From: RUG14300 sp964561145
GTDB taxonomy: Bacteria; Bacillota; Clostridia; Christensenellales; CAG-1252
DNA length: 64,000 nucleotides
Direction of reading: 5' to 3'
Assembly: GCA_964561145.1 (NCBI GenBank)
Contig: CAZLNZ010000006.1
Coordinates: forward strand, 28,089-92,088
Part shown: one piece after another, positions 48,840 to 56,184 of the stretch
Layout of the letters: each line of letters begins with the position of its first letter
Position numbering within the stretch: the stretch's first letter is position 1
Position numbers and translations under genes: made by a program
Notes under the pieces: model-generated
Seen by the model: the letters and a program-made list of their open reading frames with translations, nothing else
What the model was told of the DNA's origin: nothing
Databases searched by the model: none

Positions 48840-49319
48840 TTAATTATTCTCCATTCCGACAAACTTCAAGTAAGACAAAGATTTTTCACTATGGAACAAT
48901 ATTTGGTTATAGAGTTCCTCAATTTTTAATCTTTTTAACGTTTCACCCAAATCGTAAATGCCGATTTCATAAAATCGAACGACCTCATAAACGCTATCAT
49001 CGGCTACAGGTCCTATAACCACATCATATGTTTCTTGGCATAGCCCTTTACGGTTGGCTGAAACAAAATCTAACCACTTTTTGTCGGCTTTGTCGAAGTG
49101 GATTATTATCAATTCTTCTTCGGCTTTTTCAATGTCGAATTCGTATATTGAAACATAGCCGACGTTTGTTGCATTCCTGCTTTTTTGTTTTGCAGTCCAA
49201 TTAATAGCCTGTTCTTTATTCATTGTGGTATAAAAGCCGTAACCAAAATCTAAGAATCTATTTCCAACTCTAATTTCCGGTTTATCGACAACAACAAGAC
49301 TTCCGTGATACACTATCAT
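48840..49319 (-). CDS. DUF3990 protein, predicted ADP-ribosyltransferase-fold effector
   Basis: A 159-residue cytoplasmic protein closely matching the DUF3990 pattern: VYHGS at the start, DFGYGFYTTMNKEQAINW at about 25-42, then WLDFVSANRKG, YDVVIGPVADDSVY and a C-terminal QILFHSEKSLSYLKF. The YHG / FYTT / Q-x3-W layout resembles the NAD-binding core of ADP-ribosyltransferases, which is why the family is suspected of being toxic by modifying a target. No activity is shown here. The start overlaps the stop of the upstream gene by 4 nt (ATGA) and the stop abuts the next ATG. The compact layout with three small partners is the classic look of a toxin-antitoxin operon. Confidence 0.82.
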   Translation of the reverse strand: MIVYHGSLVVVDKPEIRVGNRFLDFGYGFYTTMNKEQAINWTAKQKSRNATNVGYVSIYEFDIEKAEEELIIIHFDKADKKWLDFVSANRKGLCQETYDVVIGPVADDSVYEVVRFYEIGIYDLGETLKRLKIEELYNQILFHSEKSLSYLKFVGMENN

Positions 49320-49621
49320 ATGATTGCCTCCATCTTTTTAATTTTAATTTGTTCGGCTTTCAGTTCCTTGACAATTCCCTCAACAACTTTCCTTCTTTTG
49401 AGTTGTTCTGAAATCCTATCAATGTCATTTTTGTTCATACCAATATATTTGGCACACACTTTTTGACCGTCTCTGTATTTCAAGTAATAGTATGTATTTG
49501 TTTTTGTGATTTTAGGCGAAATCTTCCCTTTGGGAAGGAGTGTCAATTCCTTTTCATATTCTTCAAGCATATACTCATTACGTTTTCTTTCATCTTCCAA
49601 AACCGAATATAATAATAGCAT
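49316..49621 (-). CDS. First gene of the DUF3990 operon, small basic coiled protein
   Basis: A 101-residue protein. The frame is open to 49711, but a consensus promoter sits inside that extension, and the AGAGGT site just upstream of ATG 49621 fixes the start. The N-terminus is helical and charged; the middle holds LPKGKISPKITKTNTYYYLKY and then KVCAKYIGMNKNDID, a beta-hairpin pattern common in small proteins next to DUF3791/DUF3990 genes. The C-terminus is a basic helix. By position it would be the first antitoxin or a DNA-binding autoregulator. The leader RNA would be only about a dozen nucleotides. Confidence 0.7.
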   Translation of the reverse strand: MLLLYSVLEDERKRNEYMLEEYEKELTLLPKGKISPKITKTNTYYYLKYRDGQKVCAKYIGMNKNDIDRISEQLKRRKVVEGIVKELKAEQIKIKKMEAII

Positions 49622-49639
49622 AAATAATACCTCTATGCA

Positions 49640-49668
49640 ATTATACTCCACATATCTTATCGTGTCAA
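49640..49668 (-). promoter_or_regulatory. Perfect consensus promoter of the DUF3990 operon
   Basis: On the minus strand TTGACA (49668-49663), 17-nt spacer, TATAAT (49645-49640). Transcription would start near 49633, about 12 nt before the first ATG, so strong expression must be limited by a repressor or be tolerated. Confidence 0.85.
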
Positions 49669-49754
49669 CCCGAAGTGTAGAGCAAAGGTTGAAAAGGACC
49701 ACTATAATCAAGAATACCTCTTTAAATGTCTAAAGACTGCAAATACTGCATATA

Positions 49755-50131
49755 AATGTCATACCGAGCGAAAGGAATGTGGTGCAGTAAAGTAATGAAG
49801 GATCCGAATTACAAAATAAAATGCAAAAAGCCAAGAATTATTACTTAAAAACTGACAATAATCCAAAAGAATAATTCATAATGTCATACTGAGCGAAAGG
49901 AATGTGGTGCAATATTATCAAGAAGAATTCGAATGATAAAAAGACTTAAAAAGAAACTAAAATGCTAAAAGAGATATATAAGCATAAAGAAAATGTTGCA
50001 ATAATATATATGTCATACTGAGCGAAAGGCGAAGCCTGTAGTCGAACCCCATCGGGGCGACACAAAGTGTCGGTATCTCCTCCGCATTATTATACCAGCA
50101 AAGAACTGCCGTATAATCTAGCATCGGTATC
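49755..50131 (+). repeat. Long direct repeat, right copy, flanking the DUF3990 island
   Basis: The counterpart of 47836-48215, same orientation. It begins AATGTCATACCGAG and ends at the CGGTATC shared with the left copy. Truncated elements at 49757 and 49882 and a full element at 50011 lie in the same order as in the left copy. Confidence 0.8.
50011..50085 (+). repeat. Three-hairpin element inside the right direct repeat
   Basis: Hairpins: AGGC-gaa-GCCT, CCCC-atc-GGGG, CGACAC-aaa-GTGTCG. Confidence 0.8.
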
Positions 50132-50206
50132 TCCTTCGCATTGTTGTACTAACAAAGAACCACTATAGGTCATACTATAACCGCTGTATCTCATCCATGT
50201 TTATAA

Positions 50207-50223
50207 TGTTTGCAATGCAAACA
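50207..50223 (+). promoter_or_regulatory. Candidate operator upstream of the sugar ABC operon
   Basis: TGTTTGCA-a-TGCAAACA, a perfect 8-bp inverted repeat around one base. Size and symmetry fit a dimeric repressor such as a LacI- or ROK-family sugar regulator. It lies ~85 bp upstream of the promoter at 50291 and overlaps a TATAAT (50202-50207). No regulator gene is in the window. Confidence 0.45.
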
Positions 50224-50290
50224 ATGTCCCAATGTGTGAAATAATAAACATTATTAATTATTAAGTTTTGATTAAGAAATTAAAACGTTA

Positions 50291-50319
50291 TTGACTATTT
50301 TATTAAAATACATTAAAAT
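50291..50319 (+). promoter_or_regulatory. Promoter of the sugar ABC transporter operon
   Basis: TTGACT (50291-50296), 17-nt spacer, TAAAAT (50314-50319). The leader would be about 190 nt long and includes a small hairpin TGTCCCG-ttt-GCGGGATA (about 50463-50480) shortly before the GGAG ribosome site. Confidence 0.6.
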
Positions 50320-50516
50320 TCTATATGGAATAAAAAAGAAGGAAAAATAGCTTTTTTTTTCTAAGCCTATATTTTGCTGATTTTAGTGGTAAAAATTTTA
50401 TGAGCACTATTGCTTATCAAGAACTAATATCAAGGGCTAGCATATCGAGTGGCAGTAATAAAATGTCCCGTTTGCGGGATATTAAAAATAATCAAATCTT
50501 ATAAGGAGAGTAAACA

Positions 50517-52130
50517 ATGAAAAAGTTAACTAAAATTTTAGCTTTAGTATTATGTGTTGCTATTGTTTTCGGCTTAGTAGCAGTTATCGCTACTGCTTGT
50601 AACAAAGACAATAGGACAAAGATTACTGTTTGGGTATCTGAAACCGAAGGTATCAAAACACTTACGGAGCAACAAATCGAGGCGTTCATGGCGGCTAATC
50701 CCGAATATGCCGAGAAGTATGTTGTTAAAGTAGAAGGTGTTGGTGAAGGTGATGCTGCAACAAATATGATTACCGACGTTGAGTCCGGTGCAGACATTTT
50801 CTGTTTTGCTCAAGACCAACTCGCTCGTTTAGTTGAGGCTCGTGCTTTATCCGCTTTGGGTACTGTTGCAGTAAACTTTGTTGCTGAAAACAATGATGAA
50901 GGTTCTGTCAAGGCTGCTAAGGTTGGTGATAAGACCTATGCTTATCCTATCACCTCCGACAACGGTTACTTTATGTACTATGATAAGAGCGTTGTAAGCG
51001 AAGATCATATTGACGATCTTGCTTCTATCGTTGCTGATTGCGTAGCTGCCGAGAAGAAATTCTCCTTCGAACTCGAGGGTTCTGCTTGGTATACCGCTTC
51101 CTTCTTCTTTGCAACCGGTTGTACATCTTCTTGGTCAATGGACGTTGAAACTAATATGTGGACAGCTGCCGATAACTTCAACAGTGATAAAGGTCTTAAA
51201 GCTTTGAAGGGTATGCAAATTTTAACTCAGTCCGCTGCTTTTAACAACAGCTCTAAGGCTGCTGACTTTGCTAGCGGTTCTGCTGTTGTAGTTTCCGGAA
51301 CATGGGATTCTGAAACCGCACAAACAAATCTTGGTGAAAACTACGGTGTTACCGATCTTCCTTCTTTCACAGTTGATGGTGAATCCTATCACTTAAGTTC
51401 TTTCTCCGGATACAAGCTCATGGGTGTTAAACCTCACACAAATGCCGATGACGCTGTATTCTGCCATGCTCTTGCTCAAGTTCTCAGTGGAAAGGATGCG
51501 CAAGAAGCTCGTTTCGATCTCAAAGGTTGGGGACCCTCCAATAAGGAAGTTCAAGCTTTAGATAAGGTTAAATCAAATGAGGCTCTCGCTGCACTTGCTG
51601 CACAAAGTGCTTATGCTACCCCTCAAGGTAATATCCACGGCGGATGGTGGGATATCGCTAAGTTACTTGGTACTGCATCAAAAGAGGCTAAGAGTGAGAA
51701 GGATTTACAAGATGCTTTAGATACTTATGATGCATCCATTGATAAATTCGAGAGAATGACAGAAGAAGAAATGAGTGCATTTGGCATTGTTGGAGCAATT
51801 GCAAGCTTGGCTGGTGTAAAAGAAAATCTGTGTGCCGGTCAAACAGAGTGGAAGGATTGGAATACAGACTTAGCCATGAATAAGTCCGAAGATGGTTTAA
51901 CTTGGACAAGTGTTGTTCCCGTAGTTCTTGCTGTAGGTGATGCATTCCAAGTTCGTCAAGGTCAGGCTTGGGACGTTCAATATGGTGCAATCGGTGATGA
52001 TGGTTATTCTACCAAGGATAACTTCGCAATCGACGCAAGTAATGCTGGTACCTACTATATCAAACTCGTTCTTGTTAAGGACGCAGATGGTACACAACAC
52101 GGAACAGTTTCATTAGTTCCTGCTGAATAA
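50517..52130 (+). CDS. Maltodextrin-type ABC binding lipoprotein with starch-binding-like tail
   Basis: The solute-binding protein of the sugar importer (537 residues). The start follows AAGGAGAG; the lipobox is ATAC. Residues about 38-430 form a MalE/SBP_bac_1 domain: KITVWVSETEGIKTL, GADIFCFAQDQLARL, YAYPITSDNGYFMYYDKSV, and FASGSAVVVSGTWD. After it, residues about 440-537 form a separate beta-domain with W-x2-W (TEWKDWNTDL), LAVGDAFQVRQGQAWDVQYG and AGTYYIKLVLV. This pattern resembles SusE/SusF-type starch-binding modules. Such a fusion is unusual for a binding protein. The gene heads an operon with two MalC/MalD-type permeases. Maltodextrin is the likely ligand, galacto-oligosaccharide an alternative. 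Confidence 0.88.
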   Translation: MKKLTKILALVLCVAIVFGLVAVIATACNKDNRTKITVWVSETEGIKTLTEQQIEAFMAANPEYAEKYVVKVEGVGEGDAATNMITDVESGADIFCFAQDQLARLVEARALSALGTVAVNFVAENNDEGSVKAAKVGDKTYAYPITSDNGYFMYYDKSVVSEDHIDDLASIVADCVAAEKKFSFELEGSAWYTASFFFATGCTSSWSMDVETNMWTAADNFNSDKGLKALKGMQILTQSAAFNNSSKAADFASGSAVVVSGTWDSETAQTNLGENYGVTDLPSFTVDGESYHLSSFSGYKLMGVKPHTNADDAVFCHALAQVLSGKDAQEARFDLKGWGPSNKEVQALDKVKSNEALAALAAQSAYATPQGNIHGGWWDIAKLLGTASKEAKSEKDLQDALDTYDASIDKFERMTEEEMSAFGIVGAIASLAGVKENLCAGQTEWKDWNTDLAMNKSEDGLTWTSVVPVVLAVGDAFQVRQGQAWDVQYGAIGDDGYSTKDNFAIDASNAGTYYIKLVLVKDADGTQHGTVSLVPAE

Positions 52131-52186
52131 ACCAAATAATAACTCTAGCAATTTCTATTAAAAAAGATAGAATAATCTAGCGTAAA

Positions 52187-52218
52187 AAGCCGTGTCGAGG
52201 TTATTCTCGATACGGCTT
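52187..52218 (+). promoter_or_regulatory. Intercistronic hairpin after the sugar-binding protein gene
   Basis: AAGCCGTGTCGAG pairs with CTCGATACGGCTT: 13 pairs, one G-U, 6-nt loop. It is followed only by ATTGTTT, so it is a weak terminator or a 3'-end stabiliser rather than a full stop. It parallels the hairpin after oppA. Confidence 0.7.
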
Positions 52219-52244
52219 ATTGTTTATCAAATGGAGGAATGTGT

Positions 52245-53777
52245 GTGAAAAGACTGACAGATTTGGAATATTTAAAACTGAATGCGTTATCCAAATTTGG
52301 CTACAAGCTTATGCTTTTTTTCTGTGGAATTCCCACGTGGTTTGCAGAGCTTGGCATAAAGATTTGGAATGCAATCAAAAAATTTGGCATTGGTATTAAA
52401 AATCAATGCGTTGACATTTATAATACATTTACTAAGGGTAGTTGGCAAACCAAGGTTTCATTTCTTGTGATGGGCTTTGGTAGTGCATTAAGAGGACAAA
52501 TAGGCAGAGGAATTTTATTTTTCCTATTTGAAGTCATCTTTATTCTTTACATGGTTTTATCGGGTGGACATTGGCTTAGCTTGTTTGGAACACTCGGAAA
52601 AACCGCTCCGCAACATGATGTAGAAGATCCGGTTACGGGTGTACTTATTAATATCCCCGGCGATAACTCTTTTAAGATATTGTTATATGGAATATTAACC
52701 ATCATTTTCATTATAGCATTTGTTTATACTTGGAGGCTTAATGTAAAGCAAAATCGTATTTTGGACGAGATTATTGCGTCCGGAAAGCCTGTGAAATCCA
52801 CAAAAGAAGATCTTAAATCCTTGGTCGACGACCAATTCCACAAGACTCTTTTGGCTCTCCCTGTATTAGGCATTGTTGTGTTTACGGTTATTCCCATAAT
52901 CTTTATGATTTTGGTTGCTTTTACAAGCTATGACGGTGCTCATGATGGATTTAATAACCTCTTTACCTGGGTCGGCTTAGATAATTTTAACCAAATACTC
53001 GTTGTTGGTGATACCGGTGTGGGTAGCTTTGCCGCTACCTTTGGAGAGGTTCTTTTGTGGACACTTATTTGGGCTTTCTTTGCAACCTTCACCAACTATT
53101 TCCTTGGAATGTTTGTTGCAATTATGATCAACAAGAAAGGAATAAGGTTTAAAAAGTTCTGGAGAACTGCACTTGTTTTAACTATAGCCGTTCCTCAGTT
53201 TATCTCTCTTGTTTACGTTTCAAATATGTTCGGAAGTATTGGCTTAATTAATAATAAGCTGGTTGAGTGGGGTATAATCAAATATGGCAGTGAGCTTCCT
53301 TTCTGGACGGACGGAACTTGGGCAAGGGTTATGGTTATTCTAATTAATATCTGGATAGGTATTCCATACCTAATGCTTATGACAACAGGTATTTTGATGA
53401 ATATTCCAAAGGATCTCTATGAATCTGCCAAAATCGATGGAGCTAACGGTTGGCAACAATATACCAAGATTACTCTTCCTTATGTATTATTTGTAACCGG
53501 TCCTTATTTACTAACAAGCTTTATCGGTAATATTAATAACTTTAACGTCATCTATTTGTTGACCGGTGGCGGACCTTCTTATACGGTAGTTGGCTCAACC
53601 GCAGTAGGAAAGACCGACTTGCTTATTACTTGGTTATATAACTTGACCACGGGTGCCGATGCGAACTATAAGCTAGCATCTGTTATAGGTATTATGATTT
53701 TCTTAGTAGTTTCAATTATTTCGTTAATTGTATATAACGTAATGCCTTCGACTAAAAACGAGGAGGATTATCAATAA
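52245..53777 (+). CDS. Sugar ABC transporter permease, MalF/MalC type
   Basis: The first permease of the sugar importer (~510 residues). I prefer GTG 52245, 7 nt after GGAGG (52233-52237), over ATG 52239, which is only 1 nt from that site; both are in frame. A long N-terminal part carries TKGSWQTKVSFLVMGFGS and two or three early membrane spans, as in Firmicutes MalC proteins. The core permease domain begins near residue 210 (TLLALPVLGIVVFTVIPI) and the EAA loop is at YESAKIDGANGWQQYTKITL. The MalC-like N-terminus favours maltodextrin transport. The stop overlaps the next start by one base. Confidence 0.9.
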   Translation: MKRLTDLEYLKLNALSKFGYKLMLFFCGIPTWFAELGIKIWNAIKKFGIGIKNQCVDIYNTFTKGSWQTKVSFLVMGFGSALRGQIGRGILFFLFEVIFILYMVLSGGHWLSLFGTLGKTAPQHDVEDPVTGVLINIPGDNSFKILLYGILTIIFIIAFVYTWRLNVKQNRILDEIIASGKPVKSTKEDLKSLVDDQFHKTLLALPVLGIVVFTVIPIIFMILVAFTSYDGAHDGFNNLFTWVGLDNFNQILVVGDTGVGSFAATFGEVLLWTLIWAFFATFTNYFLGMFVAIMINKKGIRFKKFWRTALVLTIAVPQFISLVYVSNMFGSIGLINNKLVEWGIIKYGSELPFWTDGTWARVMVILINIWIGIPYLMLMTTGILMNIPKDLYESAKIDGANGWQQYTKITLPYVLFVTGPYLLTSFIGNINNFNVIYLLTGGGPSYTVVGSTAVGKTDLLITWLYNLTTGADANYKLASVIGIMIFLVVSIISLIVYNVMPSTKNEEDYQ

Positions 53778-54790
53778 TGAATCAAACAAGAAAAACTAGA
53801 GAAATTACAATTGAATTGGATAATGTAACCTTTAACTCTCAGACTGTCGATAATGAGTCGGTTGTTACAGAATCCTCTATAGATATTGAATTATCATCCG
53901 TTCAACAGCAGGCTAGACCTGTTAAGAATAAGAGGGGTATTGGCATAAAGGCTAAGCAGGGGATATCGAATGCTATTATATATGTTATTTTGGCAATTAT
54001 GACAGTAATATGGTTATTCCCCTTTGTTGCACTTTTCCTGCAATCATTGGACGTCTCCACGAAAGGTATGACTGGTAATATAATTCCTGTAAAGTGGGGC
54101 TTTGATAACTATATCGACTTATTCTCAAATACTGAACGCAGTTTCGGCAAATGGTTCCTGAATACCACTATCATGGGTATTGCCGTAGCCATTCTTCAAA
54201 CCGTTTTTGTATTATCTATGAGCTATGTTTTATCTCGTTTGAGATTTAAAGGTAGAAAAGCCCTTATGAACATAATGCTTGTTCTCGGTATGTTCCCCGG
54301 ATTCTTGACAATGATACTTTTGTATAAATTGCTAAGTGGTTGGGGTATGACAGGTGACAATGCAATTTGGGGCTTGATTCTAGTCTATGTAGCAAGTTCC
54401 GGTATGGGGTACTATGTATCTAAGGGTTTCTTTGACACGATACCTAAGTCGTTGGACGAAGCTGCACGCGTGGATGGTGCAACTCGTGCACAAGTATTTG
54501 TAAGGATTATATTGCCAATGGCTAAGCCCATTGTAATATACACTATTCTAATGGGATTTATGGCACCTTGGGGCGACTTCATTTTTGCAAGCTATATTGC
54601 ACACGGAGCAGATAGCGGTAAAAACGTTGCAGTCGGTTTGAAAACAATGATAGACAAAACAATGCTTGGCACGAACTATAGACAATTCTGTGCAGGTGGC
54701 GTATGTGTAGCTATTCCTATAACGTTGTTGTTCATGTTCTTGCAAAAGTATTATGTTGAAGGCGTTACAGGTGGTGCAGTCAAAGGATAG
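53777..54790 (+). CDS. Sugar ABC transporter permease, MalG/MalD type
   Basis: The second permease (337 residues). The ATG shares its A with the preceding TAA, after AGGAGG. A hydrophilic N-terminal tail of ~60 residues, longer than usual, comes before the first span (IYVILAIMTVIWLFPFVALF). The EAA loop reads DEAARVDGATRAQVFVRIIL, and the C-terminus ends in the family-typical QKYYVEGVTGGAVKG. Together with the previous permease it forms the membrane channel for the binding protein at 50517. Confidence 0.93.
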   Translation: MNQTRKTREITIELDNVTFNSQTVDNESVVTESSIDIELSSVQQQARPVKNKRGIGIKAKQGISNAIIYVILAIMTVIWLFPFVALFLQSLDVSTKGMTGNIIPVKWGFDNYIDLFSNTERSFGKWFLNTTIMGIAVAILQTVFVLSMSYVLSRLRFKGRKALMNIMLVLGMFPGFLTMILLYKLLSGWGMTGDNAIWGLILVYVASSGMGYYVSKGFFDTIPKSLDEAARVDGATRAQVFVRIILPMAKPIVIYTILMGFMAPWGDFIFASYIAHGADSGKNVAVGLKTMIDKTMLGTNYRQFCAGGVCVAIPITLLFMFLQKYYVEGVTGGAVKG

Positions 54791-54802
54791 GAGGTAATAA
54801 AA

Positions 54803-56113
54803 ATGGCAACAGTTAAACTAACAAATGTAAAGAAAATATATGATAAAAATGTAGTAGCAGTAAAGGATTTCAACCTTGAAATCAAGGATAAGGAATTCGT
54901 AGTATTCGTTGGTCCTTCCGGTTGTGGAAAATCCACAACTTTAAGAATGATTGCAGGTCTTGAGGATATTTCCGAGGGTATTGTTGAGATTGACGGCGAG
55001 GTTGTTAACGATTTACAACCTAAGGATAGAAATATAGCAATGGTATTCCAAAACTATGCACTATATCCCAATTTGACGGTGTTCGAGAATATGGCGTTTC
55101 CTCTTAGAATAAAGAAGATGGATAACGACGTTATTTATAAGCGTGTTACCGAAACCGCCGAAATTCTTGGTATTACTCAATATTTAATGCGTAAACCAAA
55201 AGCTTTATCGGGCGGACAAAGACAGCGTGTTGCAATCGGTCGTGCAATGGTAAGAGATAGTAAGGTTTTCTTAATGGACGAGCCTTTATCAAACCTCGAT
55301 GCTAAGCTAAGAAACCAGATGAGAGCAGAAATCATATTACTTCGTCAAAAGATCGATTCTACATTTATTTACGTAACCCACGATCAAACAGAGGCAATGA
55401 CATTAGGTGATCGTATCGTAATTATGAAAGACGGTCTTGTTCAACAGGTGGGAACTCCTGCTGAGGTCTTTGATATGCCCGATAACCTGTTTGTTGCAGA
55501 GTTTATCGGTGCTCCTAAGATGAATATAATCGAAGCCAATCTTCTTTTTGAAAATGGAAAATATTATGTTAATCCCTTTGGAACAAAAATAGAGGTTGAC
55601 GGATTTAAGGGAAATGCTTTAGTTGCTAGAGAAACTCCCGAAATGTCTATTTACTTAGGTGTTCGTCCGGAGCATATGTTCTTAACAAGTAAGAGCGATC
55701 CTCAAGCTATTCCCTGTGTTGTTCAAGTAAATGAAATGATGGGTAGTGAGTTGCATCTCCACGTGTTAACAGTAGCTACAGGTGAGTCTGTGGTTATAAG
55801 AGTTCCTACTATCGATTTGACTCATGAACAACAAGCTATGCTCATACAAGGAGCAAAGGTTTACATTTCCTTTGAGGGAAAGGTAATGCATTTCTTTGAT
55901 AAGGAAACAAGAATTAACTTATTGACCGAACATGAAAATGTTCCCATAAACGAGATTGGTAAGGACGATTCCTTCTCGGCTGATAGCGGATCCGACGATG
56001 CACCCAAGCAAAAAAGGTCACTCAAAGGTCTTTTCTCAAAAAAGAAAAAGGATAAGGTCGAGCAAGCTGTTGAAGCTGAACAAGCGATAGAATTAGAGGA
56101 AATCGAAGAATAA
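54803..56113 (+). CDS. Sugar ABC transporter ATPase, MsmX/MalK/UgpC type
   Basis: The ATPase that energises the sugar importer. Walker A is GPSGCGKST, the signature LSGGQRQR, Walker B VFLMDEPLSNLD and the switch THDQTEAMTL. A C-terminal TOBE/OB regulatory domain follows (about 240-365, with YLGVRPEHMFL). Beyond it lies an unusual acidic-basic tail of ~65 residues rich in Lys, Glu and Ala. It ends the tight permease cluster (12 nt after the second permease). In many Firmicutes one MsmX serves several importers; here a dedicated copy is in the operon. Confidence 0.94.
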   Translation: MATVKLTNVKKIYDKNVVAVKDFNLEIKDKEFVVFVGPSGCGKSTTLRMIAGLEDISEGIVEIDGEVVNDLQPKDRNIAMVFQNYALYPNLTVFENMAFPLRIKKMDNDVIYKRVTETAEILGITQYLMRKPKALSGGQRQRVAIGRAMVRDSKVFLMDEPLSNLDAKLRNQMRAEIILLRQKIDSTFIYVTHDQTEAMTLGDRIVIMKDGLVQQVGTPAEVFDMPDNLFVAEFIGAPKMNIIEANLLFENGKYYVNPFGTKIEVDGFKGNALVARETPEMSIYLGVRPEHMFLTSKSDPQAIPCVVQVNEMMGSELHLHVLTVATGESVVIRVPTIDLTHEQQAMLIQGAKVYISFEGKVMHFFDKETRINLLTEHENVPINEIGKDDSFSADSGSDDAPKQKRSLKGLFSKKKKDKVEQAVEAEQAIELEEIEE

Positions 56114-56128
56114 CCTGATTATTACAAC

Positions 56129-56162
56129 AAATTAAACCGCTAAAAACTTAGCGGTTTAATTT
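56129..56162 (+). promoter_or_regulatory. Intercistronic hairpin between the ATPase and GH53 genes
   Basis: AAATTAAACCGCTAA pairs perfectly with TTAGCGGTTTAATTT: 15 pairs, 4-nt loop. The U-tract is weak (TTTGATAG), so read-through into the GH53 gene is likely. Confidence 0.65.
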
Positions 56163-56184
56163 GATAGATTTGGAGAGTATTTTA

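Noticed and set aside
49622..49711. Longer N-terminus for the first gene of the DUF3990 operon
   Set aside because: The perfect promoter lies within it; the transcript would start after that ATG.
39639..50085. Possible CRISPR array
   Set aside because: Copies are ~76 bp, irregularly spaced from 170 bp to several kb, with internal hairpins and no cas genes.
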